Source of the DNA: Butyricimonas paravirosa
GTDB taxonomy: Bacteria; Bacteroidota; Bacteroidia; Bacteroidales; Marinifilaceae
Assembly (NCBI RefSeq): GCF_032878955.1
Contig: NZ_CP043839.1
Span: 4,030,001-4,094,000 of the forward strand
Direction: 5' to 3'
DNA: 64,000 bases
The position numbers were made by a program, and so were the translations under genes. Positions within the stretch are counted from its first letter, which is position 1. Each line of letters starts with the position of its first letter. This document shows, piece after piece, positions 26,549 to 34,817 of this stretch. The notes under the pieces are model-generated. The model was not told the DNA's origin, ran no database searches, and saw only the letters and a list, made by a program, of their open reading frames with translations.

Positions 26549-26570
26549 TTTTATTTATATATGGTAAAAG

Positions 26571-26604
26571 AAAAGAGGATTGATTTTATTATCAATCCTC
26601 TTTT
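26571..26604. terminator. Bidirectional terminator between convergent genes
   Basis: A 14-bp stem (26571-26584 with 26591-26604) with A-rich and T-rich flanks sits between the small exported gene on + and rny on minus. It can serve both. Confidence 0.85.
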
Positions 26605-26621
26605 TTTTATTGGTAATGTAA

Positions 26622-28157
26622 TTATTTTGCGTAGTTTATAGCGCGTGTTTCTCGAATCACCGTGACTTTCACCTGTCCGGGGTAGGTCATTTCATCCTGA
26701 ATCTTTTTAGCGATCTCGTATGAAATTTTCTCTGCCTCCGTGTCAGATACCTTTTCACTACCAACGACTACCCGTAATTCGCGGCCTGCTTGGATGGCGT
26801 AGGTCTTGACCACTCCATTATAAGAAAGTGCAAGGTCTTCCATCTCTTTCAGTCGTTTGATGTATGACTCAACTACTTCCCGTCTTGCTCCCGGACGTGC
26901 GCCTGAGATGGCATCACAAGCCTGAACGATCGGGGCGATCATCGTTGTCATTTCAATTTCTTCGTGGTGAGCACCGATAGCGTTGCAAATATCCGGTTTC
27001 TCCTTGTATTTTTCTGCTAGGCGCATACCGAGGATTGCGTGCGGTAATTCCGGTTCGTCATCGGGCACTTTACCTATGTCATGCAATAATCCGGCACGTT
27101 TTGCTTTCTTCACGTTCAAGCCTAATTCTGCGGCCATGATGGCACAGAGGTTGGCTGTTTCGCGAGCGTGTTGTAACAAGTTCTGCCCGTAAGAAGAACG
27201 GTATTTCATTTTGCCGACCAACCGGATTAATTCCGGGTGCAACCCGTGAATACCCAAGTCGATGGTGGTGCGTTTTCCAGTCTCGACGATCTCTTCCTCG
27301 ATTTGTTTTTTCACCTTGTTTACGACTTCCTCAATCCGTGCCGGGTGAATACGTCCGTCGGTAACTAATTGGTGAAGTGAAAGGCGAGCGATTTCTCGTC
27401 TTACCGGGTCAAATCCGGAGAGAACAATTGCCTCCGGGGTATCGTCCACGATGATTTCAACACCAGTGGCTGCTTCCAGCGCCCGGATGTTACGTCCTTC
27501 CCGTCCGATGATACGTCCCTTGATTTCATCCGAATCAATATGGAATATAGATACGGCATTTTCGGTAGCGGTTTCCGTGGCCACCCGTTGGATGGTTTTT
27601 ACTACGATCTTTTTCGCTTCCATGTTTGCCGTCATTTTTGCCTCTTCCATAATCTCGTTCACGTATGACATCGCTTCGGTTTCGGCCTCGTCTTTCAAAG
27701 AACTGATGAGTTTTTCCTTTGCCTGATCGGCAGACATCCCGGAAATGGCTTCCAATTGCTCGATTTGTTGTTTTTTGAATTTATCCAGTTCGGCGTGTTT
27801 CTTTTCCAGTAATTCTTTTTGGGCCTCTAGCGTCTCCTGTTGTGTCTCCGCGTCTTTGATCTTGCGTTGACATTCTTCCATTTTACGAGCCAATTCGGCA
27901 TCTTTTTGTTTTAGCTTATTTTCCGCGAGAAGGATTTTGCTATTGCGGGCATTCACTTGTTTTTCGTGTTCGGCCTTTATCTGCAGGAATTTCTCCTTTG
28001 CTTGCAAAATCTTGTCTTTTTTAATTACTTCCGCCTCTGCTTCCGCTTCCTTGATGATGTTTTTGCTCCTGTATTTCAAGGTCATGTTGATTAGCAGGTA
28101 TCCTAGAACGAATCCCACTATCAGAGCAATAACACCGGTAATTATTATTGTTATCAT
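26622..28157 (-). CDS. rny: Ribonuclease Y
   Basis: A 511-aa membrane-anchored endoribonuclease that starts mRNA decay. It has an N-terminal helix (about 3-25), a long coiled coil (about 30-180), a KH RNA-binding domain with GRIIGREGRNIRALEAATG, and an HD metal-dependent domain with LLHDIGKVPDD and GAHHEE. The length is standard. It lies downstream of zapA and the probable 6S RNA. Confidence 0.97.
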   Translation of the reverse strand: MITIIITGVIALIVGFVLGYLLINMTLKYRSKNIIKEAEAEAEVIKKDKILQAKEKFLQIKAEHEKQVNARNSKILLAENKLKQKDAELARKMEECQRKIKDAETQQETLEAQKELLEKKHAELDKFKKQQIEQLEAISGMSADQAKEKLISSLKDEAETEAMSYVNEIMEEAKMTANMEAKKIVVKTIQRVATETATENAVSIFHIDSDEIKGRIIGREGRNIRALEAATGVEIIVDDTPEAIVLSGFDPVRREIARLSLHQLVTDGRIHPARIEEVVNKVKKQIEEEIVETGKRTTIDLGIHGLHPELIRLVGKMKYRSSYGQNLLQHARETANLCAIMAAELGLNVKKAKRAGLLHDIGKVPDDEPELPHAILGMRLAEKYKEKPDICNAIGAHHEEIEMTTMIAPIVQACDAISGARPGARREVVESYIKRLKEMEDLALSYNGVVKTYAIQAGRELRVVVGSEKVSDTEAEKISYEIAKKIQDEMTYPGQVKVTVIRETRAINYAK

Positions 28158-28212
28158 ATTCGTAACTTGAATTTATAGTTATATAATATATTTTGGTGTT
28201 TTTTGTTTATAC

Positions 28213-28396
28213 AAAAAACCCGCATCATTTCTTCTTTAAAAAACCCCTGTTAGACACGGGTAGAGCTGCCGTCAGATTCAAACTTCCACCGTCCCGAAGG
28301 AACCCCGAAGGGTTGAGGCCTGTCTTTGGCTAACTAAGCTTCACTCTAATTGGTTAAGTGTTGAGTTTTCCAGTTAAATACGAAATAATGCGGGTA
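28213..28396 (-). ncRNA. ssrS: Probable 6S RNA (SsrS)
   Basis: The region lies between zapA and rny and has no open frame. The 5' end (28382-28395) pairs with the 3' end (28218-28231) through ACCCGCA, closing a long rod. An internal stem-loop CCCUUCGGGG lies near the middle, and the 3' side runs into a T-rich tract like a terminator. A stable rod RNA next to zapA is the known genomic position of 6S RNA in many bacteria. That RNA binds the housekeeping RNA polymerase. The identity is inferred from fold and position only. Confidence 0.72.
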
Positions 28397-28429
28397 TATC
28401 TATTTCCTTTTCAAAGAACTCTTTCTTTT

Positions 28430-28717
28430 TTACTCTTTCACAACTTCGTCGAGCCTGCTACTAATCTTCTTCACCTCGTCCAATACCGGCTCCACGTCGT
28501 TTCGCCTTTCAGCCTCCAGCATCTTTACCGTGAATTGTAACGCGGTAACAGCTAGAAAATCAACGGGATCAGCAGTTGCGTACTTTTCCCTATATTTTGC
28601 AATCTTACTATTAATCAGCTGTGCAGCTTTCCTGATCTCCTCTTCTTCCTCTCTCTCTATGGTCAGAACGCAGGGCCTACCGGCTATATTTAGCGTAATA
28701 GTAAGTTTATCATTCAT
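28430..28717 (-). CDS. zapA: Cell division protein ZapA
   Basis: A 95-aa FtsZ-associated protein that bundles protofilaments at the division ring. It has the ZapA N-terminal strands (ITLNIAGRPCVLTIEREEEE) and a C-terminal helix that forms the tetramer coiled coil. The length is typical. It follows the coiled-coil gene by two bases and precedes the probable 6S RNA. Confidence 0.9.
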   Translation of the reverse strand: MNDKLTITLNIAGRPCVLTIEREEEEEIRKAAQLINSKIAKYREKYATADPVDFLAVTALQFTVKMLEAERRNDVEPVLDEVKKISSRLDEVVKE

Positions 28718-28719
28718 AT

Positions 28720-29010
28720 TTAATTATTCAAAAGAGCAATACATTTATCAATCTCCCGCACAAGTTGGCTTATTCTATTTTTGGCCTCGGAACTTCCTTC
28801 TCCGGTCGAGATAGCAGCAGCCACCTTCAATGTCTTGATTTCTTCATGTAATTTCATGTTCTCACTTTTCATCCGCTCGATTTGAATCCTGAGTTCTTTC
28901 ATCTCTGAATCCATCTCTCTGTTTTTGTCCAGTGAGGATATATATAGTTTTATCAGTCGTTCAACTTTTGTGTTTAGCTCGTTAATAACGGCATCTTGTT
29001 TTGCTGTCAT
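28720..29010 (-). CDS. Short coiled-coil protein upstream of zapA
   Basis: A 96-aa cytoplasmic, mostly helical protein with heptad repeats across residues 5-60. I chose ATG 29010 (MTAKQDAVINEL). An upstream ATG at 29031 lies within the promoter -7 box and cannot be the main start. Position and coiled coil recall division partners such as ZapB, but similarity is too low to name it. It is co-transcribed with zapA. Confidence 0.75.
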   Translation of the reverse strand: MTAKQDAVINELNTKVERLIKLYISSLDKNREMDSEMKELRIQIERMKSENMKLHEEIKTLKVAAAISTGEGSSEAKNRISQLVREIDKCIALLNN

Positions 29011-29028
29011 AACATAATCTTTACACCA

Positions 29029-29059
29029 CAAAGATAGAATAATTTCTTTTAAATATCAA
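29029..29059 (-). promoter_or_regulatory. Promoter of the coiled-coil/zapA operon
   Basis: TTG (29057-29059) and TATCTTTG (29029-29036) are 20 bases apart on the minus strand, a full Bacteroidetes promoter. It decides the gene start at 29010. Confidence 0.8.
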
Positions 29060-29068
29060 TAGTGTTAT

Positions 29069-29076
29069 TAATTTTG
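29069..29076 (+). promoter_or_regulatory. -7 box for the M23 peptidase gene
   Basis: TAATTTTG matches TAnnTTTG and lies 23 bases before the start codon. It is divergent from the zapA promoter, and its upstream element is weak. Confidence 0.55.
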
Positions 29077-29098
29077 CAATGGATTTAATGGTTTTTTT

Positions 29099-30772
29099 AT
29101 GACAAACAAAATAATGTGGAGAGGGATTGGAGCTTTGTTGTTGATGTTACTTCTTTTATCATCAAATGTTTGCGCGCAAACTGACACGTTGCTTTACCCG
29201 TTGAAAAATGTTCCGCTACTGAGTGGGAATTTCGGAGAATTGAGAGCGACGCACCTGCATACCGGGTTGGATTTTAAAACCGGAGGACGGGAAGGACTAC
29301 CGGTGATTTGCGTGAAAGACGGTGTCGTGGCACGTGTAAAGGTTTCTGCCACGGGGTACGGGAATGCCCTGTATCTGGAACACGAGGGGGGGATAACCAC
29401 GGTGTATGGTCATTTGAGCCGTTTTGTACCCCGAATTACGAAAGTCGTGAGAAATATACAATATAATAAGGAGTCATTCGAGGTGGACGAGAATATGTCG
29501 GGCTATGAACTCCGTTTTCGTGCGGGTGACACGATTGCTTATAGCGGAAATAGTGGCTCTTCGGGTGGTCCTCATTTGCATTTCGAGGTGCGAGACACGA
29601 AAAGCGAGCGTGCTTTAAATCCTTTACGTTTTCTTTCGGTGAAGGATCAAACGGGACCGAGCGTGCGAGGGGTTTACGTGTATCCGATTTCAAACGAGGG
29701 GGTGCGGAATGCTGCACGTCGGGTGGAGGTGAAAAATACGGGTAACCGGGTATTCCGGGGAGGAAAGGTCGGGGTGCCTGCCGGAATGGTCGGGATTGGG
29801 ATACAATCTGATGACTACATGAAAGATTCTTGGAACAAATTAGGCGTATATGATTTGAGCGTGAGTACCAACGGACAGGAGGTCTTTAAAATGACCATGA
29901 ACGAGCTTTCTTTTGACCAGACGTTTTTGGTTAACGAGTTGAAGGATTTTCATCATTACAGGGAAAACCGCTTGGTTTACTTGACTTTTGGGAACTATCA
30001 GGAGCAATTGTTGTCCGTTAGTAATCAGAACGGGGGATTTATCCCGGTTGAGAAAGATAGCGTGGTGGATGTTACGGTTGATTTATCGGATATTAATGGG
30101 AATCGTTCTAGGATCATGTTCCAGTTATGGGGTAAATCTCCCTCGCGGGAATTGGTATTGGCAGATGGGGAAAAATTATTGATGAATCACCAAAACGATA
30201 GCTTGAAAAAAGGAAAATATACCCTGTGGTTGGAGGCAGATGCTTTATCCTATCCGATCGTGTGCAAGCCGGAGGTGTCTTCCCGCTTGAGAGATAGTAT
30301 AGAGACAATCGAGGTGTTTTCTACCGGGAAACAAATATACCCGTTGATGAAAAATGCCCGGTTGGTGGTTGGCGGGAAGTTCCCGGAAAAGTCCGTGATC
30401 TGTTTGCTGGAGAAAAATAATCGTTTTTCTGCCTTGAAGACCCATTGGACGGAAGAGGGGCTTGAGGCATTCCCCCGGGTGTTGGGTGAATACACGGTTC
30501 GTCAGGACACGATTGCCCCGGTTATTTTTTACACGGGGAGGGCCGGGCAGAAAATCCGGTTCCGAATGGTTGACGACTTGTCGGGTATCTCTTCTTATCG
30601 GGTGGAGGTGAATGGAAAATGGTGTTTGTTCGCGTATGATGCGAAAAATCGCCTGTTGGAAGGTAACATAAATGAACCCGTTTTCGTGAAAGGAAAAAAC
30701 AGGCTTGTCTTGAAGGTGGAGGATGCCGTGAAAAATATTGCTACCTTTGAGACGGATATTTATAAAAAGTAG
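29099..30772 (+). CDS. M23-family (LytM-type) peptidoglycan endopeptidase
   Basis: A 557-aa exported protein with an N-terminal signal (about 10-26, ending NVCAQ). The LytM domain occupies about 35-185 and shows the zinc ligands His54 and Asp58 in HLHTGLDFK and His159/His161 in GGPHLHFEV. The remaining 370 residues form beta-rich domains without a known motif. The enzyme probably cuts cross-links in the cell wall. A small TPR gene follows after eight bases. Confidence 0.92.
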   Translation: MTNKIMWRGIGALLLMLLLLSSNVCAQTDTLLYPLKNVPLLSGNFGELRATHLHTGLDFKTGGREGLPVICVKDGVVARVKVSATGYGNALYLEHEGGITTVYGHLSRFVPRITKVVRNIQYNKESFEVDENMSGYELRFRAGDTIAYSGNSGSSGGPHLHFEVRDTKSERALNPLRFLSVKDQTGPSVRGVYVYPISNEGVRNAARRVEVKNTGNRVFRGGKVGVPAGMVGIGIQSDDYMKDSWNKLGVYDLSVSTNGQEVFKMTMNELSFDQTFLVNELKDFHHYRENRLVYLTFGNYQEQLLSVSNQNGGFIPVEKDSVVDVTVDLSDINGNRSRIMFQLWGKSPSRELVLADGEKLLMNHQNDSLKKGKYTLWLEADALSYPIVCKPEVSSRLRDSIETIEVFSTGKQIYPLMKNARLVVGGKFPEKSVICLLEKNNRFSALKTHWTEEGLEAFPRVLGEYTVRQDTIAPVIFYTGRAGQKIRFRMVDDLSGISSYRVEVNGKWCLFAYDAKNRLLEGNINEPVFVKGKNRLVLKVEDAVKNIATFETDIYKK

Positions 30773-30780
30773 AAATAACA

Positions 30781-31056
30781 ATGAATATAGAAGAAGTAAA
30801 ACAACTGGCAAAACAAGGCGATCGGGAAGGTGCAATTGCCATGCTCCGGCAAATGTTGGAACAGAATGAAGGAGAACGGGAACTCGTGCTGTTGGAACTG
30901 GGAGTGGTGTATAATGCCATGGGGGAGACAACGCAAGCGATAAACCATCTGAATGAGGTGATGCGTATAAATCCTGAAAATACAAAGGCGAAGGCCTATC
31001 TGGATATGATTAACGGGATTCTTGATTATTATTGTAAGGACTTGTTGAATCCCTGA
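30781..31056 (+). CDS. Small TPR-repeat protein
   Basis: A 91-aa cytoplasmic protein with two or three tetratricopeptide repeats (for example LLELGVVYNAMGETTQAINH and the following MRINPENTKAKAYLD). It has no signal peptide. It is co-transcribed with the M23 peptidase and probably acts as a protein-binding module. The partner is unknown. Confidence 0.8.
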   Translation: MNIEEVKQLAKQGDREGAIAMLRQMLEQNEGERELVLLELGVVYNAMGETTQAINHLNEVMRINPENTKAKAYLDMINGILDYYCKDLLNP

Positions 31057-31080
31057 TGTACCCCCGTAATTCTCTTGAAA

Positions 31081-31208
31081 TACCGAAGTAATAATCTCGC
31101 ATGATTCTTTCATCCAACTTTTCGCTCCGTTGCTCGCTTATTGGGAATGGGTTATGAAAGGGCGATGGAAGGGAGTTGAAAGGGCGTGAGGAGATTATTA
31201 CTTTGGTA
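31081..31208. repeat. 128-bp element with 18-bp terminal inverted repeats
   Basis: Arms 31081-31098 and 31191-31208 (ACCGAAGTAATAATCTC type) match over 18 bp with one difference. The interior has no open frame. It looks like a small mobile or palindromic intergenic element and is distinct in sequence from the one at 18396-18568. The remainder of 31209-31520 shows no gene that I can support. Confidence 0.65.
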
Positions 31209-31523
31209 AAAGTTTGGTATTACACTGGCTTTAAGCTATGCCAATCTATGCTTCTCTTGGTTGTTTGCTGATAGTTCATTTAAACCACAGAGCATTCGTC
31301 CTGCATTTATCTTCGATAAAATTGATTTTTTATACGATTGTATTTGTAATTTGAGTGTGTGGTGTAGTATATTAGCTATCTGGAAAAATAGACTTGTTGG
31401 GCAGGTAAGGAGGGGGAAGTCTATGAGAAGGGGGATGACAGCGGCGAGCGAGTTCCCTCCCCAATGTTACTTGGCTTTACACTCTTTGATATTGATTCTT
31501 TTTTTTCTTGCAAATTTGTTTTC

Positions 31524-31531
31524 TATATTTG
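31524..31531 (+). promoter_or_regulatory. -7 box for the ECF sigma gene
   Basis: TATATTTG matches TAnnTTTG, 21 bases before the start codon. It suggests the sigma factor itself is made from a housekeeping promoter. No copy of the 36-bp repeated promoter precedes it. Confidence 0.6.
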
Positions 31532-31552
31532 TCGGAAAATTAGCGTGTTGAT

Positions 31553-32152
31553 ATGAGAGATGCGACTTTCTTGGATGAAGTGAACAGGAAGAGTGAAAAG
31601 GCTTGGGAAGAACTCTATCGTTATTATTATGCGTCTTTATGCAGCTATGCAGAACGATTGACGGGTGATGTGGCGGTGGGAGAGGATATTGTCCAAGAAT
31701 GTCTAATTCGTATGTGGCATGCACCAATAAAGTTTCCTAAATTGGCATCCTTGACCGCATGGCTGTACAAGAGCGTTTACAATGCGTCCATTAGTGTATT
31801 GCGTGAAAAATGGACTCGGGAACGAGTGTTGCAGGATTTACCGGATAGTTTTGAGGACGATGAAGAGGAGGCTCGTGTTGCGGCTTTACGTGAGGAGATC
31901 ATTAGTCATTTTTATGAGGTGTTAGCTCTGATGCCTCAACAACAACAGGATGTTTTGCGGGCATCTTTGAAGGGATTGAAAGTTGCAGAAATTGCCGTTC
32001 AGTTGGGAATCAGTGAAAATTCTGTAAAGACACAGAAAAAAAGAGCATATCTGTTTGTGAGGGAGCATTTTGATGAAGGAGATTTATCCGTTCTACTTTT
32101 CTTGTTATTCGGCCATAAGCCAGAATCGTTAAAGTCGTTTCTGGATTGCTAA
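31553..32152 (+). CDS. RNA polymerase ECF-type sigma factor
   Basis: A 199-aa sigma factor with region 2 (about 15-85, including LTGDVAVGEDIVQECLIRMW) and region 4 (about 130-185, with LKVAEIAVQLGISENSVKTQ as the helix-turn-helix for the -35 element). Its partners are probably the FecR-like protein and SusC encoded downstream, as in FecI/FecR/FecA-type signalling. The predicted promoters are the two 36-bp repeats at 32161 and 33534. Confidence 0.93.
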   Translation: MRDATFLDEVNRKSEKAWEELYRYYYASLCSYAERLTGDVAVGEDIVQECLIRMWHAPIKFPKLASLTAWLYKSVYNASISVLREKWTRERVLQDLPDSFEDDEEEARVAALREEIISHFYEVLALMPQQQQDVLRASLKGLKVAEIAVQLGISENSVKTQKKRAYLFVREHFDEGDLSVLLFLLFGHKPESLKSFLDC

Positions 32153-32160
32153 TTTTTTTT

Positions 32161-32196
32161 CAATCTTGTCACCCGTTTTTAATTTTCTTGCGTTTA
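32161..32196 (+). promoter_or_regulatory. First copy of a 36-bp repeated promoter, probable ECF target
   Basis: It starts CAATCTTGTCACCCG and ends CTTGCGTTTA, and is identical to 33534-33569 at 35 of 36 positions. It lies eight bases after the sigma gene stop and 27 bases before the thioredoxin gene. GTCACCC and GCGTTTA are likely the -35 and -10 parts. Confidence 0.7.
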
Positions 32197-32222
32197 AAGG
32201 CGTAATGATTAAAATAGGAAAG

Positions 32223-33455
32223 ATGAAAAAATTAGTTTTTTTAGTGCTGTTGTTGGTAGCAGTAACATGGAGTGTTAATGCTCAGAATAGAAGTATTAAT
32301 TTTGAACAAACGAAAGAGTGGAAAAGAATTGTAAAAAAAGCCAAGAAGGAAAAGAAGTTGGTTTTTATTGATTGCTATACATCCTGGTGCGGGCCCTGTA
32401 AGATGTTGGCAAGTAAGATATTTACTCAAGATGCTGTTGCGGATTTCTTTAATGAAAATTTTGTGAATACGAAATATGACATGGAAAAGGATGTCGATGG
32501 TGTTATGCTAAAAGACAAATTTGGAGTGAAGGCTTTTCCGACGCTGGTGTTCGTTGATCCCGAGACACAAGAAATTGCTCATTGTATCGTAGGGGCCCGG
32601 AAGGCTGAAGAACTGATTGCTGAGGGTGAAAAGGCGAAAGACAGGGAAAATAATCTTCGTGGTATGATGAAACGTTATGCTGCGGGGGAGAGAAGTGCGG
32701 AGTTTTTAATAGCCTATATGTCCACGCTGGCTGCGGCGTATCAGAAAGATGAAGTTGATAAGGTTGCGGTGGAATATTTGAATACCTTGTCTCTGGAGGA
32801 ATTAATGACGAAAGAAGGATGGGGGTTAATCAATCAATATGTAAAAGATCCGTTGTCTGCCCCATTAAAGCAGGTGATGGAAAATCGTTCGAAATTTTAT
32901 ACGGTGGCAAGTAAAGTTGTAATTGATGATAAGCTGGAGTATTGTATTAATGTGGCTGTGGGACAATTAGTAGATTGGGATCCGGAATCGGGTGTTGCTT
33001 TTGATGAAGGCCGTAATAGGGCATTAATAGACTACTTGCAAAATATTGATTTCTTTGTTGCAGCTCCTACCGGGTTAGCAAACCTTTATACGGCGGGTTA
33101 TGTCCGTGAAAGAGATTTCCGGGGATTGTTGAACAAAATGAAGGAGGTGTTAGGTTATAATATGTTCCGTAGTGTTGTTAGTAAAGGACGATATTTGCAG
33201 CGTAATTTTGAGGCATTGTCTCGGAGTGAGGACAAGGCATTATTAGAAGAGGGTATTAAGTGGATTGATTTGCTATGTATGTCAACAAATGAGTATTCTT
33301 CTAAGGCTAAATTGATGAATTCTAAAGCTCTTTTACAAATTAAAATTGGGGATACCGAGGGTGCGGCCAAGTCAAAAGTGGAAGAGGAACAATATATGCA
33401 GGAGGGGCAAAAAAAGAGAAATGAACGCCTGATGCGAATCCGAAATAATAGTTAA
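32223..33455 (+). CDS. Exported thioredoxin-fold protein
   Basis: A 410-aa protein; the chosen start MKKLVFLVLL follows AGGAAAG. A cleavable signal peptide ends near SVNAQ. Residues 35-150 form a thioredoxin domain with active site WCGPC (Cys56, Cys59) and the cis-Pro region KAFPTLVF. The C-terminal 250 residues are helical and unassigned. It probably reduces or shuttles disulfides in the periplasm. It lies unusually between the sigma factor and the anti-sigma gene and has its own copy of the 36-bp promoter. Confidence 0.88.
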   Translation: MKKLVFLVLLLVAVTWSVNAQNRSINFEQTKEWKRIVKKAKKEKKLVFIDCYTSWCGPCKMLASKIFTQDAVADFFNENFVNTKYDMEKDVDGVMLKDKFGVKAFPTLVFVDPETQEIAHCIVGARKAEELIAEGEKAKDRENNLRGMMKRYAAGERSAEFLIAYMSTLAAAYQKDEVDKVAVEYLNTLSLEELMTKEGWGLINQYVKDPLSAPLKQVMENRSKFYTVASKVVIDDKLEYCINVAVGQLVDWDPESGVAFDEGRNRALIDYLQNIDFFVAAPTGLANLYTAGYVRERDFRGLLNKMKEVLGYNMFRSVVSKGRYLQRNFEALSRSEDKALLEEGIKWIDLLCMSTNEYSSKAKLMNSKALLQIKIGDTEGAAKSKVEEEQYMQEGQKKRNERLMRIRNNS

Positions 33456-33533
33456 TGGATTGATTTATGCATTTTTCTTGTTCGGTAGATAAGTGAAGAG
33501 AAAATAACCATCGGAATTTTAATTGTTTTTTCT

Positions 33534-33569
33534 CAATCTTGTCACCCGTTTTTAATATTCTTGCGTTTA
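33534..33569 (+). promoter_or_regulatory. Second copy of the 36-bp repeated promoter, before fecR
   Basis: Differs from the copy at 32161-32196 at one position, in the spacer (AATATTC instead of AATTTTC). It lies 21 bases before the anti-sigma gene. Conservation stops at its edges, which supports a functional unit rather than a gene duplication. Confidence 0.72.
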
Positions 33570-33589
33570 TTAGTACAAAAAATTAAATC

Positions 33590-34711
33590 ATGGAATGGGA
33601 AGATATAGATCGGAAAGCTCAACGAGAGTTATTGCAGATGATAAAGGAGGCTACTGAAGACGAGGAAAAGGAAGAAATGTCAGAAGTAGAGAAACATAGG
33701 CTCTTTTTCGTTGATGATCTGGAGAATGAGTGGAAAAAGCGTAGGAAGTATGACTATAAAAAAGCATTTGGTAAGATTCGACGAGCAAGATATCAGCGAA
33801 TCGGCTTGCGTTTGGGTGCGGCGGCTTGTATGTTGGGTGTGATGTTGGGAAGTGTCTGGATGTTAAGGGTGTATAATGAAGATGTTGAGGCTCATTTAAC
33901 CGAGGGAAGACGGGAAGATTCACTGCAAGTTGTATTGAGAATGAGCGATGGTAAGCAAGTTGTGTTAAACGGACAGGATAGTGTAAGCTTACGGGAGGAC
34001 ACGTGGAAAATACAAGTAAATAAAGGGAAGGTGGATTATTCAACCCAACAACAGGTCTCAATGGATAAAAAGGTAAAATATAATGTTTTATCTGTACCTG
34101 TCGGAGGAGGATACCAGGTAATACTGGCAGATGGTACCTGTGTTCATTTGAATGCCGGAAGTGAGCTGAAGTTCCCGGTTACTTTTTCTGATAGTACACG
34201 AGAAGTATATTTGAAGGGAGAGGCTTTTTTTGATGTTGTGAAAGATACTGAACATCCTTTTGTTGTGAAAGTTGGTTCGATGAGCGTAAAGGTGTTAGGA
34301 ACTCGTTTTAATATTAACGCTCACCGTGTGGATGGTGTGTATGAAACGACTTTGGTGGATGGAAAAGTAGAGGTGAGTGATCGTGCCGTGACGAAACGGG
34401 TAATTCTTTTCCCGAACCAGCAGGCACGGTTAAAGGATGGACATTTGTCTGTATACGATGTAGATGTTTCATTATACACTTCGTGGGTAGATGGTAAATT
34501 TTATTTTGAGAAAGAGTCTTTACAGGAAATTGCGGCTCAGCTGGAAAGATGGTATGGTATGCATTTTTTCTTTGTGAGTGAAAAGTTGAAACAGGAAAAA
34601 TTTACAGGAGTGGTTCTGAAAAATTATACGATAGAACAAATTCTATCTATAATAGAAAAGACGACGAATGTGAAATTCTCGGTTGAGGGGCAGACTGTGG
34701 TGGTGAATTAA
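33590..34711 (+). CDS. FecR-like anti-sigma factor
   Basis: A 373-aa inner-membrane regulator. The N-terminal cytoplasmic part (1-65) should bind the sigma factor. A membrane helix lies at about 70-92. The FecR domain (about 165-270, with LADGTCVHLNAGSELKFP) and a C-terminal DUF4974 domain (about 300-372, LQEIAAQLERWYGMHFFF) face the periplasm and contact the STN domain of SusC. The order sigma-FecR-SusC is typical of Bacteroidetes, apart from the inserted thioredoxin gene. Confidence 0.93.
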   Translation: MEWEDIDRKAQRELLQMIKEATEDEEKEEMSEVEKHRLFFVDDLENEWKKRRKYDYKKAFGKIRRARYQRIGLRLGAAACMLGVMLGSVWMLRVYNEDVEAHLTEGRREDSLQVVLRMSDGKQVVLNGQDSVSLREDTWKIQVNKGKVDYSTQQQVSMDKKVKYNVLSVPVGGGYQVILADGTCVHLNAGSELKFPVTFSDSTREVYLKGEAFFDVVKDTEHPFVVKVGSMSVKVLGTRFNINAHRVDGVYETTLVDGKVEVSDRAVTKRVILFPNQQARLKDGHLSVYDVDVSLYTSWVDGKFYFEKESLQEIAAQLERWYGMHFFFVSEKLKQEKFTGVVLKNYTIEQILSIIEKTTNVKFSVEGQTVVVN

Positions 34712-34720
34712 AAAAAGAAA

Positions 34721-34749
34721 ACCGGTATTTGCTGGTAACAGATACCGGT
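34721..34749 (+). promoter_or_regulatory. Hairpin between fecR and susC
   Basis: An 8-bp stem ACCGGTAT/ATACCGGT (34721-34728 with 34742-34749) lies nine bases after the fecR stop. No T-run follows, so it could be an mRNA processing or attenuation site rather than a terminator. Confidence 0.4.
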
Positions 34750-34817
34750 GAGCTTAAATAATTTTCCGGCTGATTTGGAAGTACATCCGGAAGATGTCAA
34801 ACTTTAATTACAAAAAT

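Noticed and set aside
30245..30985. Long open frame antisense to the M23 peptidase
   Set aside because: It lies opposite a well-supported gene, has no family likeness and a composition typical of a reverse-strand shadow.
31261..31551. 96-codon open frame before the sigma gene
   Set aside because: Contains the sigma promoter, has no ribosome binding site and no protein-like pattern apart from a chance hydrophobic end.
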